NCBI RefSeq assembly: GCF_002210095.1
Contig: NZ_AQQR01000002.1
Location: 655,169-719,168 of the forward strand
DNA from: Marinibacterium profundimaris
GTDB lineage: Bacteria; Pseudomonadota; Alphaproteobacteria; Rhodobacterales; Rhodobacteraceae
Length of the DNA stretch: 64,000 nucleotides
Direction: 5' to 3'
A program made the translations under genes and the position numbers. The notes beneath the pieces are model-generated. The model had not been told where the DNA came from. It saw only the letters and a program-made list of their open reading frames with translations, and searched no databases. Of the stretch, positions 44,934 to 53,342 are shown one piece after another. Every line of letters begins with the position of its first letter. The first letter of the stretch is position 1.

Positions 44934-46112
44934 ATGACCGATGCGGCGGAGGCCCCGGCCAGGCAGAACGTCTTCATGCGCATTTCCACGCATCTGGCCC
45001 AACGCACGGACATCGCCTCGGCGCTGGAGGCGGTGGCGGACGAGATTTCGGCTCTGATCCCGTTCACCCATGCGGATCTGTGTCTGAAGGACCGGCCCGG
45101 TTGGCTCTCCAGCTACGAGGTCGGTATCCAGACCCGCTGGTCCCGCGCCCGCACGCGGGTCGATGCCTCGCCCCTGCGCGACCTGATCACGGGCAAGTGC
45201 GATTACATGCTGTGCCAGGACGCGATGCAGGATCCGCGCCAGACCTTCGAAGGCGCCCTGTCCGAACCGATCTTCAATCACAAGCTGCGCTCGCGCGTGC
45301 ATGTGCTGATGAAGGTCATGGGCCAGCCCATCGGAACGCTCAACATCTCGCATTCCACCCCCGGTCTTTACACGCAGGATACCGTGCAGCGCGCACAACA
45401 TGTCGCCGATGTGCTGTCGCCCTACTTTCATGCCCTGCATGCCGCCGAACAGGCCCAGCGTGCCGCGCAGGTCGGGCAGCAGGCCGAGGCGCGCGAGGAA
45501 GGGTTGCGGCGCGACGCGCTGGAGCTGACCCAGACCCTGGAGCAGGAGCGGCAGCGGATCGGGATGGATCTGCACGACCAGACGCTTGCCGATCTCACCC
45601 GGCTGCTTCGGACCGTGACCGGAGGGGCCCCCCCGGGTGGCGAGGACCTTGCGCAGCAGATCACCGAGATCATCGACGACCTGCGCCGGATGATCGACAC
45701 CGCGGTTCCGACCCTGCTGGATCTGTTCGGCTTTGCGCATGCGGTCCAGGTGCATCTGGAACGCGCGATCGGCGCGGACCCGATCGACATAGACGTCGTC
45801 GATCTCACGAACGGCGCGCCGGACCGGCTGGACCCGACCGTCCGCACCGCGCTGTTCCGCATCGCACAGGAGGCGATCAACAACGCCGCGCGCCATTCCG
45901 GAGCCCGCTGGATCGCGGTGAGAATCGAACCGCTGGGCACCTCTGGTCTGGTCATGACCGTGCGGGACGACGGCCGCGGCATCCCAGCCGATCTGCAGCG
46001 CAGTTCCGGGCTGGCGCATATGCGCACCCGCGCCCGGCTGATCTCGGCCGGGATCGACATTCTGAATCAGCCCGGATGTACGGTGCGTGTCATGCTGGAG
46101 CATTGCGGATGA
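44934..46112 (+). CDS. GAF-domain sensor histidine kinase (HisKA_3/NarX-like)
   Basis: A 392-residue cytosolic kinase: GAF-like sensory domain (about residues 15-165), a linker coiled coil (about 165-195), the HisKA_3 dimerisation motif ERQRIGMDLHDQTLADLTRL with the phospho-acceptor histidine, and an HATPase domain (IAQEAINNAARHSGA, RDDGRGIP, SGLAHMRTRA). The gene directly precedes and overlaps by 4 bases the NarL-type regulator, forming a two-component pair divergent from the sugar operon, so it may sense a metabolic ligand. ATG 44934 has GAGGAGAGGGGAC upstream. Confidence 0.9.
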   Translation: MTDAAEAPARQNVFMRISTHLAQRTDIASALEAVADEISALIPFTHADLCLKDRPGWLSSYEVGIQTRWSRARTRVDASPLRDLITGKCDYMLCQDAMQDPRQTFEGALSEPIFNHKLRSRVHVLMKVMGQPIGTLNISHSTPGLYTQDTVQRAQHVADVLSPYFHALHAAEQAQRAAQVGQQAEAREEGLRRDALELTQTLEQERQRIGMDLHDQTLADLTRLLRTVTGGAPPGGEDLAQQITEIIDDLRRMIDTAVPTLLDLFGFAHAVQVHLERAIGADPIDIDVVDLTNGAPDRLDPTVRTALFRIAQEAINNAARHSGARWIAVRIEPLGTSGLVMTVRDDGRGIPADLQRSSGLAHMRTRARLISAGIDILNQPGCTVRVMLEHCG

Positions 46113-46822
46113 AGGTCCTTATCGTCGAAGATGACCAATTCCATTCCACCTTTGTCCAGGAGGCGCTGGTTGAGGCCTTGCCGGAAGTCACGGAAATCGT
46201 GCACGCGGCCAACGGCGCCATCGGCGAAGACGAAGCCCGGCGCGGCGAGATCGACGCCATCGTCATGGATCTGCAGATGGATCAGCGCAACGGGATCGAG
46301 GCCGCGCGCAGCATTTGGGCCGAACGGCCGCAAAGCCGTATCCTGTTCTGGTCGAACTACGCCGATGACGCCTATCTTCGCGGGATCGCCCATATCGTGC
46401 CCGAGGACAGCGCCTATGGCTACGTGCTGAAGACCGCCTCGCGCGCGCGGCTGAAACTGGCCCTGCGCGCGGTCCTCGTCGAAGGGCAGATCATGGTGGA
46501 TCGCGAAATCCACCGCCTGCAACGGCGCGGGACCTCTCTTCGGACCCGGCTGGACGACAGCGAGTTCAACGTTCTCATCGATCTTGCGCTGGGTCTGCAG
46601 GACAAGCTGATCGCGGAGCGGCGCGGCATGTCCCTGCGCACCGTGCAGAACCGGCTTATCTCACTCTACGAGAAGCTGGGTGTCATATCGGAATTCGACG
46701 ACGAGGTGACGCTGAACAAGCGGGTGCGCGCGCTCAACCGGGCGCTTGTGACCCGCACGATCAACATCGAGACGCTGGAAACCGCCCATCGCGATCTGGA
46801 AACATGGCTGGCCGGACGATGA
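46109..46822 (+). CDS. NarL/LuxR-type-like response regulator
   Basis: A 237-residue regulator. Residues 1-120 are a receiver domain with acidic pair EDD (9-11 region), phospho-acceptor Asp in IVMDLQMDQRNG and Lys in YVLKTAS. The C-terminal half (about 140-237) has helical segments (DSEFNVLIDLALGLQDKLIAERRGMSLRTVQNRLISLYEKLGV in outline) that resemble a LuxR helix-turn-helix, including the typical SLRTVQNRL recognition helix; the remaining C-terminal 40 residues are unusual and coiled. It overlaps the kinase gene by 4 bases and probably controls the divergent sugar operon. Confidence 0.86.
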   Translation: MKVLIVEDDQFHSTFVQEALVEALPEVTEIVHAANGAIGEDEARRGEIDAIVMDLQMDQRNGIEAARSIWAERPQSRILFWSNYADDAYLRGIAHIVPEDSAYGYVLKTASRARLKLALRAVLVEGQIMVDREIHRLQRRGTSLRTRLDDSEFNVLIDLALGLQDKLIAERRGMSLRTVQNRLISLYEKLGVISEFDDEVTLNKRVRALNRALVTRTINIETLETAHRDLETWLAGR

Positions 46823-46914
46823 CCTTTGCGTGACCGGGTTCCGGATGGCGGCGGAGAGCGGTCTGACAGGGTGCCGGCCCTCCGGGCGATCTATTCCGGG
46901 GTGAAGGCCGGGCG

Positions 46915-47775
46915 TCAGGCGCTCCACCAGGCTTCGATCTCGTCCCGGCTGATCCGGTCGGCGGGACCGAGGCCGACAAGCGTGGTGCGCGCGGCCTGCG
47001 TGCGCTTGGCCTCCAGGTAGCGGCCCACGGCGTGGATCTCGTAGGCGCCATCGGTGGTCTGCACAAAGCCCTTCAGGCGATACAGCCCCTCGGGCCGGCC
47101 GTTCAGCTTGTCGCCCAGGGCGCGGCGGTCGAGGACCGTGTCGCTGTCGTGCTGCCAGGCGGCATAGGCCGGATGCGCGGCCCTGGGCCGGGTGCCGGGC
47201 AGCGGCGTGATGCCGAAGAGCAGATCGGCCAGCGGGGCGGCGCCCGGGAGTGTCGGGGTCCGGGCGCCGATGGATTTCAGGCGGGCGGAAAGATCGTCGG
47301 GGATCGCGTCGCACTTGGTGACCAGGACAAGGTCGGCTGACGCGATCTGCTGTTCGACCTGGGGGGCAATCAGGGGATCGTCCAGCAGCGTGGGCGCGTT
47401 CAGCGCATCGACCAGGGTAACGATGCCGCCATAGATCATCTCGGGCTCGGCACGGGCGGCCTCGGCGATGGCGGCGGGGTCGGCGATGCCCGAGGCCTCG
47501 ATCACCAGGTGGTCGGGGCGGTCGGGACGGTCCAGCACGTCGCCAAGCGCCATGAACAGATCCGCCCCCATGGTGCAGCAGACACAGCCGTTGGTCAGCG
47601 CCACCGTGTCGTCGCCCCGGGCCGAGATCAGCGCGTCGTCGATATTGATGGCGCCGAAATCGTTGACCATGATCATCAGCTTCAGCCCGTGATCCTCGGC
47701 CAGCAGCCGGTTGATCAGGGTGGTCTTGCCGGCGCCGAGATAGCCGGAGATGACGGTAAGCGGCAGACGGGTCAT
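46915..47775 (-). CDS. CobW/COG0523-family metal-binding GTPase
   Basis: A 286-residue G3E GTPase. Walker A GYLGAGKTTLINRLL is at residues 11-25, and the metal-binding GCVCCT motif gives Cys64, Cys66 and Cys67. The C-terminal CobW_C domain is present but short. Members deliver zinc or other metals to target enzymes or sit in cobalamin synthesis. Here it directly follows (with a 4-base overlap) a remnant of an amidohydrolase gene, so it may once have metallated that enzyme; that is inference. It has no zur-like site that I can identify. Confidence 0.88.
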   Translation of the reverse strand: MTRLPLTVISGYLGAGKTTLINRLLAEDHGLKLMIMVNDFGAINIDDALISARGDDTVALTNGCVCCTMGADLFMALGDVLDRPDRPDHLVIEASGIADPAAIAEAARAEPEMIYGGIVTLVDALNAPTLLDDPLIAPQVEQQIASADLVLVTKCDAIPDDLSARLKSIGARTPTLPGAAPLADLLFGITPLPGTRPRAAHPAYAAWQHDSDTVLDRRALGDKLNGRPEGLYRLKGFVQTTDGAYEIHAVGRYLEAKRTQAARTTLVGLGPADRISRDEIEAWWSA

Positions 47776-47945
47776 GCCAAAGGTGCCTCTTGGCCGGACA
47801 GGGTGCCGGGTACGTCCTTCAGCGCCCCGGACGCGCCGCCCACCGCCAGGATGCGCCCGTCGCGGACCGCGACCTGGGCGGCCTCGGGGCGGTTGGTATC
47901 CATGGTGATGATCCTGCGGGCGGCGACAAGGCGGATGTCCGGCAT
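47772..47945 (-). pseudogene. N-terminal remnant of an amidohydrolase gene
   Basis: A 57-residue frame starting MPDIRLVAARRIITMDTNRP and AAQVAVRDGRILAVGG, which matches the N-terminal composite beta domain of metal-dependent amidohydrolases (YtcJ-like and relatives), but it ends with a stop at 47772 just before the metal-binding barrel would begin. The stop overlaps the CobW start by ATGA. The full protein would be over 400 residues, so more than 85 percent is missing. An internal deletion that fused the stop to the CobW gene is the simplest explanation; a genuine small peptide is a remote alternative. Confidence 0.6.
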
Positions 47946-48075
47946 GGGCGTCTGGTCCTTTCGAAGTGGGGCCAAACTGGCGGAAACCGCGACGGGGGAA
48001 AAGGGCCAAAACAGGGCCTGCGCCTGCGCCATTGGTCTAAGGCGGGCGCGGCCCAGGGGGGGCTGACCCGGCGGA

Positions 48076-48648
48076 TCAGGCCAGGAAGATCATGAAGCGC
48101 GTCGCGCGCTTGGCGCCGCCGCGCAGCATGGCCGGCCCGTCGAGGTGAAAGCGCAGGCTGTCGCCCTTGCGCAGGTCATGGGCGATGCCGTCGATGGTCA
48201 CCTCCAGCCGGCCGTCGAGAACGACGATGTGAATCTCGTCGCCCGGGGTGCCGGGCACGCTCAGCTCGGCATGCTGGGGCAGGGCGCCTTCGCAGACCTC
48301 GGCGAAGAAGCCGCCGCGATTTGGCGAGACGCTGCGCAGTTCGGTGCCTTCGACACTGCTGCTGGTGACAGATTGCGAATCGCGCGGCAGGACCTGGGGC
48401 GCCTGCGCCTCGGCCAGGCGGACCAGGCGCGAGGCCGGCATGTCGTAGGCCTCGGCGATGCGGGCCAGCGCATGGGCCGTCGGGCTGACCTCACCATGTT
48501 CGAGCCGCGACAGGGTGGCCCGCGAAACGCCGCAGCGATCCGTGAGTTCGTCCAGCGACCAACCTGCCCGGTGCCTGAGATCCCTCAGACAGCGCGCGAT
48601 CCGGTCATTCAGATGGTCCGAGTTTCCGATTTTCGTGAAACCTCCCAT
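48076..48648 (-). CDS. XRE-cupin transcriptional regulator
   Basis: A 190-residue regulator with an N-terminal helix-turn-helix (WSLDELTDRCGVSRATLSRLEHGEVSPTA in outline, residues about 25-75) and a C-terminal cupin (DEIHIVVLDGRLEVTIDG and GDSLRFHLDGPAMLRGG, about 120-185). Such proteins sense small molecules and regulate neighbouring transport or amidohydrolase genes; here the nearby amidohydrolase is broken. I use ATG 48648 (MGGFTK); an ATG at 48684 would add 12 residues. Confidence 0.88.
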   Translation of the reverse strand: MGGFTKIGNSDHLNDRIARCLRDLRHRAGWSLDELTDRCGVSRATLSRLEHGEVSPTAHALARIAEAYDMPASRLVRLAEAQAPQVLPRDSQSVTSSSVEGTELRSVSPNRGGFFAEVCEGALPQHAELSVPGTPGDEIHIVVLDGRLEVTIDGIAHDLRKGDSLRFHLDGPAMLRGGAKRATRFMIFLA

Positions 48649-48769
48649 GTGTGAGAGGATGTGCGGATATCGTAAGGAAATCAAGGATCATCGCACGGCA
48701 GGGTTGAACATGGTGAGGGATATTGCGCAGTCCCTGTCAGGGTCTTCCCGCGTCCGGACAGGGTCGGGC

Positions 48770-48800
48770 AAAAAGAAAGCCGCGCCCTGAGGCGCGGCTT
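48770..48800 (-). terminator. Rho-independent terminator of rpmJ
   Basis: On the minus strand a perfect 10-bp stem AAGCCGCGCC-TCAG-GGCGCGGCTT is followed by TTCTTTTT, a classic terminator, 33 bases past the rpmJ stop. Confidence 0.88.
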
Positions 48801-48833
48801 GTGGAACGGATGTTCGCGTGAACCGTATAAGGC

Positions 48834-48959
48834 TCAGCCCTGGCGGGCTTTGAATTTGCGCTGCGTCTTGTTGATGACGTAGACGCGCCCCTTGCGCCGC
48901 ACGACCCGGCAGTCGCGGTGCCGGTTCTTGAGCGAGCGGAGCGAGTTCTTGACCTTCAT
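48834..48959 (-). CDS. rpmJ: Ribosomal protein L36, zinc-independent 41-residue form
   Basis: A 41-residue protein beginning [20 protein letters not shown] and ending in the basic [20 protein letters not shown]. It is the longer type of bL36 that keeps only one cysteine, so it cannot form the four-ligand zinc ribbon found in the 37-residue version; such forms replace the zinc-requiring one or act constitutively in many proteobacteria. The gene stands alone, is very short, and has its own terminator at 48770-48800. AGGAGAGAGGCC lies upstream of the ATG on the minus strand. Confidence 0.93.
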   Translation of the reverse strand: MKVKNSLRSLKNRHRDCRVVRRKGRVYVINKTQRKFKARQG

Positions 48960-49052
48960 GGCCTCTCTCCTGTCGTTCGGCGCGGCCTGCGAAGGGCGCC
49001 AGGGTTGCGGGTGCCTTGTGAGGGCCGGGGCCCTGACAAGACGGTGAATTCA

Positions 49053-49127
49053 TGGTGGGCGGTACAAGGATCGAACTTGTGACCCCTTCGATGTCAACGA
49101 AGTGCTCTACCGCTGAGCTAACCGCCC
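49053..49127 (-). tRNA. tRNA-Val (anticodon GAC)
   Basis: On the minus strand GGGCGGTTAGCTCAGCGGTA opens the 75-nt gene (acceptor GGGCGGT, D-arm with AGCTCAGCGGTAGAGC). The anticodon stem-loop CTTCGTTGACATCGAAG holds GAC. The T arm has GTTCGATCC, and the acceptor closes with ACCGCCC plus an encoded CCA. No frameshift or intron. Val-GAC reads GUC and GUU. Confidence 0.96.
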
Positions 49128-49278
49128 ATGAATACCTGCGTGTCATACTGCCCCGAGAAACAAACGGGGCGCGGATGACCGCGCCGGTGGAGGGCGTATA
49201 AAAGAAGTCGTTGAGAGGTGCAAGACCCTTTTGGCGGAGGAAGATTCCGGTCTATGGTGTGCGTCATGAGGAGCGCCG

Positions 49279-50145
49279 ATGTCCAATCCTGCATTTGATG
49301 TCCTGATGCCGCATGTGCGGTCTTCCTGTGTCGTGTTTGCCTCGCCCCATTCGTCGCGAACCTACCCTCGAACCTTCGTCGCCCGCTCCGTTCTTGACGA
49401 ACATTCCATCAGAACCTCGGAAGATGCCTTTGTAGATCAGCTTTTTGCGCCGGCGGCGGAATTCGGCGCGCCGTTGCTGACGGCGCGGGTGCCGCGGGCC
49501 TACGTGGATCTGAATCGCTCGGCGGACGAACTGGACCCGGCGCTGGTGCTGGGTGCGCGCAAGCAGGGACACAATCCAAGGGTGGCCTCGGGCCTGGGGG
49601 TGATTCCCCGTGTGGTTGCAAACGGGCGGGCGATCTATAGCGGCAAGATCTCGATGGAAGAGGCCCGGATGCGAATCGACCGCTACTGGCGGCCGTATCA
49701 CCTGGCGCTGCAGGGTCTGCTGTCGGAGGCTCACCAAAGGTTCGGGCAGGCGATACTGGTGGATTGCCATTCGATGCCGCACGAGGCGATGGACGGGATC
49801 ACCCGCAAGGGGATGCGCCGGCCCGAGATCGTGCTGGGCGACCGGTTCGGCGCGGCCGCCAGCAGCGACGTGGTGGACCGGATCGAGGAGGCCTTTACCA
49901 GCGCCGGATTCCTGGTGGCCCGCAATGCGCCCTTCGCCGGGGCCTATGTGACACAGGCCTACGGCCGGCCATCGCGGAACCAGCACGCCGTGCAGATAGA
50001 GATCGACCGCGCGCTTTACATGGACGAACGCCGGATCCGCCCGAACGCGCGCTACGGGGCGTTCAAGACGCTGATGCGCCGGGTGATCGCGGATATCGCG
50101 GCGGTCGGGTTCGAGGGCGACCAGATGCCGTTGGCGGCGGAGTAG
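49279..50145 (+). CDS. N-formylglutamate amidohydrolase family protein
   Basis: A 288-residue zinc hydrolase of the FGase (HutG-like) family. FASPHSSRTYP with the histidine, TARVPRAYVDLNRSADELDP (in outline), ILVDCHSMPHE and NAPFAGAYVTQAYGRP are conserved blocks. It would hydrolyse N-formylglutamate or a related N-acylated compound; here it is not in a histidine-degradation cluster, so the physiological substrate is open. Its promoter lies just beyond the tRNA-Val gene. ATG 49279 has AGGAGCGCCG upstream. It converges on dinB with a 20-bp inverted repeat between. Confidence 0.88.
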   Translation: MSNPAFDVLMPHVRSSCVVFASPHSSRTYPRTFVARSVLDEHSIRTSEDAFVDQLFAPAAEFGAPLLTARVPRAYVDLNRSADELDPALVLGARKQGHNPRVASGLGVIPRVVANGRAIYSGKISMEEARMRIDRYWRPYHLALQGLLSEAHQRFGQAILVDCHSMPHEAMDGITRKGMRRPEIVLGDRFGAAASSDVVDRIEEAFTSAGFLVARNAPFAGAYVTQAYGRPSRNQHAVQIEIDRALYMDERRIRPNARYGAFKTLMRRVIADIAAVGFEGDQMPLAAE

Positions 50146-50413
50146 GGCGGGGCGCTCTTCCCCGGAGTTTCCATTTACGCACCCTGCCCGGAATCAAGCC
50201 GAAGGCGCCGGGCAGCGGCGGCCCGCCCGACCGGGCTGCCACTTTGGTTGGGCTTGGTATGACCTCGGAGCAGGGAGGGTGATTGCACCATACAGCGCAC
50301 CCGCACAGGTGTCGGAGCGGCATCCCGCGGGCCGCCGCTGCCCGGCTTGCGTTGTGATTGGGGTTGGGCGGTTTCTTTGAAGGGGCGTGGCAGCTGTTGC
50401 GCCTGGGCGAGAT
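50146..50413. other. Convergent intergenic region
   Basis: 268 bases with no gene. Apart from the inverted repeat at 50207-50346 I find nothing in it. Confidence 0.5.
50207..50346. repeat. Perfect 20-bp inverted repeat around a 100-base spacer
   Basis: The 20 bases at 50207-50226 (beginning GCCGGGCAGC) are the exact reverse complement of 50327-50346. The pair lies between the convergent amidohydrolase and dinB genes. The interior has no open frame with a recognisable product. It might be a large terminator stem or a miniature inverted-repeat element; I see no target-site duplication. Confidence 0.6.
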
Positions 50414-51667
50414 TCACCGCAACGCGCGGCCCTTCACGATGGCATCCGTCCCGAACTTCGCGCGAATTCGGTCAGCGGCCCGTTCCGCTCCGGCGCGGCG
50501 CACCGCCTGGGGATCCAGCAGGTCGCCGGACAGATCCGCTTCCGCTTCGGGCCGCAGGTCGGACAGGCCGCAGCCGATAAGGCGGTAGGGCCCCTTGTCG
50601 CCCATCTGATCCAGCAGCCCCCGCGCCGTGCGGTAAAGCGTATCGGCCAGCTGCGTCGCGTCGCGCAGCGCCACGCGGCGGCTGAGGCTCTTGTGATCGG
50701 CGCGCTTCAGTTTCAGCGTCACCACCCGGCCCGCCAGCCCCCGAGCCTTGGCCCGGTCCGACACTTTCTCGGCCAGCCGCCAGATGTGGCCGTCTAGGAT
50801 GTCGGGATCCGAGGTGTCCTCGAAGAAGGTGGTTTCGTGGCTGATCGACTTGATCGGCTCATGCGCGGTCACGCGGCGCCGGTCCTCGCCGCGCGCCAGG
50901 TGCCAGAGGCGGTCGCCCAGCGAGCCGAACCGCGCCACCAGGTCGGTGCGCTCCCACCGGCGCAGGTCGGTGAAGGTTCGGATGCCCGCCGCCTCCAGCG
51001 CCGCGCCCGAGGCCTGACCCACGCCCCAGATCAGGCCGACGGGCTTGTCGGCCAGGAAATCCATCGTCTCGGCCTGCCCGATCACGGAAAACCCGCGCGG
51101 CTTGTCGAGGTCGGAGGCGACCTTGGCCAGGAACTTGTTGTGCGACAGCCCGATGGAGCCGGTCACGCCCAGCTCGGACTGCATCCGGCTGACCAGACGC
51201 GCCAGCACGATGGCGGGCGGCGCGCCGTGCAGTTTCTCGGTCCCGGTGAGATCCAGGAAAGCCTCGTCCAGCGACAGGGGCTGCACCGCCGGGGTCAGCT
51301 CCTCCATCATCGCGCGGATGGATTTCGAGACCTCGACATAGACCGACATGCGCGGCTTGATCACCACCGCGTCGGGGCAGAGCTTCAGTGCCTGGAACAT
51401 CGGCATGGCCGAGCGCACGCCACGGATCCGCGCCACGTAACAGGCGGTGGAGACAACGCCCCGCCGGCCGCCGCCGATGATCACGGGTTTGTCGGCCAGT
51501 TCGGGGTTGTCGCGCTTTTCGACCGAGGCGTAGAACGCATCGCAATCCATATGTGCGATCGACAGCGAGAAGAGTTCGGGATGCGACAGGACCCGGGGGC
51601 TGCCGCAGGACGGGCAGCGCCGCGTTTCGGGGGTGCGGGTCAGGCAGGCACGGCAGAAAGCGGGCAT
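50414..51667 (-). CDS. dinB: DNA polymerase IV with N-terminal zinc-finger-like extension
   Basis: A 417-residue Y-family polymerase that copies damaged DNA at low fidelity. The polymerase core starts at IAHMDCDAFYASVEKRDNPEL, with catalytic Asp residues there and in LSLDEAFLDL, and the C-terminal little-finger region continues to residue ~400. Before the core lies a 44-residue extension with CRACLTRTPETRRCPSC, a CxxC-x9-CxxC pattern that could bind zinc; it is absent from E. coli DinB, but similar extensions occur in relatives of this group. The ATG at 51667 (MPAFCRAC) is chosen; a longer frame to 51745 lacks support. Divergent from the NUDIX gene. Confidence 0.9.
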   Translation of the reverse strand: MPAFCRACLTRTPETRRCPSCGSPRVLSHPELFSLSIAHMDCDAFYASVEKRDNPELADKPVIIGGGRRGVVSTACYVARIRGVRSAMPMFQALKLCPDAVVIKPRMSVYVEVSKSIRAMMEELTPAVQPLSLDEAFLDLTGTEKLHGAPPAIVLARLVSRMQSELGVTGSIGLSHNKFLAKVASDLDKPRGFSVIGQAETMDFLADKPVGLIWGVGQASGAALEAAGIRTFTDLRRWERTDLVARFGSLGDRLWHLARGEDRRRVTAHEPIKSISHETTFFEDTSDPDILDGHIWRLAEKVSDRAKARGLAGRVVTLKLKRADHKSLSRRVALRDATQLADTLYRTARGLLDQMGDKGPYRLIGCGLSDLRPEAEADLSGDLLDPQAVRRAGAERAADRIRAKFGTDAIVKGRALR

Positions 51668-51792
51668 GACCCCAGGGCTCCGGGCTTGGTTGGTGAAACG
51701 CCCCCGGGGACAGGCCCCGGGCTTGGACGCAAGGAAGTGTTGCATACATCTGAGAGGCTGTCATGCAAAGCGCAACGCCGAAGGAGACACCC

Positions 51793-52221
51793 GTGACCGA
51801 CTTTTCCGGAGCGAAGGCTGCGCTGTTCCTGGGACCCGACCTGCTGGTGATCCAGCGCGACGACCGGACCGACATCCCCTGGCCCGGGCGCTGGGATCTG
51901 CCCGGCGGCGGGCGCGAGAACGGCGAGAGCCCGGTGGCCTGCGCCCTGCGCGAGACCGAGGAGGAGGTCGGCCTGCGGCTGAGTGCCGACGACATGATCT
52001 GGTCGCGCAGCTACCTGCGGCCCCATGGCCGGGTGTGGTTCTTCGTGGGGCATTTCAGCCCGGACCTGCGCAGCCGGATCCGCTTTGGCGACGAGGGCCA
52101 GGGCTGGGAGCTGATGCGGCCCGAGACCTACCTGGCGCACCCGCTCAACATCCCGCATTTCGCCGAGCAGCTGCAGATCTACCTCGATGAACCCAGGGCG
52201 GCGGCGCGCCTGGCCTCCTGA
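51793..52221 (+). CDS. NUDIX hydrolase
   Basis: A 142-residue NUDIX enzyme. The box is complete: GGGRENGESPVACALRETEEEVGL fits GX5EX7REUXEEXGU, giving the metal-binding Glu residues. NUDIX enzymes hydrolyse nucleoside diphosphates linked to another moiety, for example oxidised nucleotides or dinucleotide cofactors; divergence from dinB may hint at nucleotide-pool cleaning. I use GTG 51793, because AAGGAG (51781-51786) sits 6 bases before it; an upstream ATG at 51763 would add 10 residues. Confidence 0.87.
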   Translation: MTDFSGAKAALFLGPDLLVIQRDDRTDIPWPGRWDLPGGGRENGESPVACALRETEEEVGLRLSADDMIWSRSYLRPHGRVWFFVGHFSPDLRSRIRFGDEGQGWELMRPETYLAHPLNIPHFAEQLQIYLDEPRAAARLAS

Positions 52222-52562
52222 CCGGTCAGCGCAACCGAAGGACGGGGGCGTTTGCCTGCCTGCCGCACCGGATGTGCCTGCCCGGGGCGGCGATGGGGTG
52301 GCGGTGCAGGCAGGTCGCGGGAAACAGGCATCTCTCCTACGAAAGGCCCCCCGCACGATATGCGGGGGGAGGTAACGAACCACAGGAAGAGAAAAGGTCC
52401 GTTTGGGGAGTGTCTTGCCTTCAGCATGTCGGAGATCGTGAGATCCGCAAAGTCGGGAATGCCACACCCGCAGCCGGCCGCCTGAATGTGTGCCATGGCG
52501 ATCACATTTCGGGCGGCAAAGGGCCGGTCTAGGCGGATTTTGGCTTACCTGAAGCGGCGCGC
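52222..52562. other. Gene-free stretch downstream of NUDIX and pyrF
   Basis: 341 bases between convergent NUDIX and pyrF genes. It contains a 9-bp inverted pair (CCTGCCTGC at 52255-52263, GCAGGCAGG at 52306-52314) and a compact hairpin of 9-bp stem and 5-base loop at 52347-52369 (CCCCCCGCA / TGCGGGGGG), either of which may terminate NUDIX or pyrF transcription. A leftward 108-codon open frame exists (52179-52505) but has no family resemblance. Confidence 0.5.
52347..52369. terminator. Compact GC hairpin
   Basis: A 9-bp stem CCCCCCGCA-CGATA-TGCGGGGGG lies between the convergent NUDIX and pyrF genes. No T-run follows on either strand, so its role as terminator is tentative. Confidence 0.45.
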
Positions 52563-53279
52563 TCAGTGATTTGGGCGCGTGGCCTGCGGGCTCCGGAGTT
52601 CGGCCAGGATCCCGGCGGCGGCCCCGGCGGGATCGGGCGCCTGGCAGATCGGCCGGCCGACCACGACATGATCGGCACCGGCGGCGATGGCCTCTGCCGG
52701 GGTCATGACGCGCTTCTGATCGCCAAGCTCCGCGCCGGCCGGGCGGACGCCGGGCGTGACGATCAGGCGGCCGTCGGCTTCGGACAGGGCGCGGATGCCG
52801 GTGGCCTCCTGCGGCGAGCAGATCACCCCATCGGCCCCGGCCTCGAGCGCGCGGGCGGCGCGTTCGACGGTGATACCGGCCAGGTCGCCGGACTGGATCA
52901 TGCCGGCGTCGAGATCCTCGCGGTCGAGCGAGGTCAACACGGTGACGGCAAGGATCTTCAGCCCGGACCCTGCCGCGCCCTGTCTGGCCGCGCGGACCAC
53001 GTGCGGGTCGCCGTGGACGGTCAGGAAGTCGAGGTCGAACTGGCTGATGCCGCGCACGGCGTTTTCGACCGTGTTGGAGATGTCGAACAGCTTCAGGTCG
53101 AGGAAGATGCGCTTGCCGTGCTCCTGCTTGAGCTCGTTGGCCAGCGCCAGTCCCCCGGTGGTAAGCATGCCCAGCCCGATCTTGTAGAAGGAGACGGCAT
53201 CGCCCAGGTCCTGGGCCATGTTCAGCCCGGCGAGCGCGTTGGGCACGTCAAGGGCGACGATGAGGCGGTCGTCGGACAT
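52563..53279 (-). CDS. pyrF: Orotidine 5'-phosphate decarboxylase
   Basis: PyrF makes UMP from OMP, the last step of de novo pyrimidine synthesis. The 238-residue protein has the catalytic FLDLKLFDISNTV (Asp-x-Lys-x-x-Asp-Ile motif) and the phosphate-binding GADHVVVGRPICQAPDP. It is of the ~240-residue bacterial type and cytosolic. The start ATG 53279 has GGAGACCCCG upstream on the minus strand. A perfect 21-bp hairpin lies about 63 bases upstream in its leader. Confidence 0.93.
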   Translation of the reverse strand: MSDDRLIVALDVPNALAGLNMAQDLGDAVSFYKIGLGMLTTGGLALANELKQEHGKRIFLDLKLFDISNTVENAVRGISQFDLDFLTVHGDPHVVRAARQGAAGSGLKILAVTVLTSLDREDLDAGMIQSGDLAGITVERAARALEAGADGVICSPQEATGIRALSEADGRLIVTPGVRPAGAELGDQKRVMTPAEAIAAGADHVVVGRPICQAPDPAGAAAGILAELRSPQATRPNH

Positions 53280-53342
53280 CGGGGTCTCCTGTTTCGGGGT
53301 TTCGGCGCGGTTTGGGCGAGGGCGGGGCCTGTTGTCAAGCCT

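Noticed and set aside
51620..51780. SOS (LexA-type) box between dinB and NUDIX
   Set aside because: No GTTC-N7-GTTC or similar alphaproteobacterial LexA site was found in the divergent gap.
52179..52505. 108-codon leftward frame between NUDIX and pyrF
   Set aside because: No family resemblance, poor ribosome site and it overlaps hairpin structure and the end of the NUDIX gene; too weak to call.
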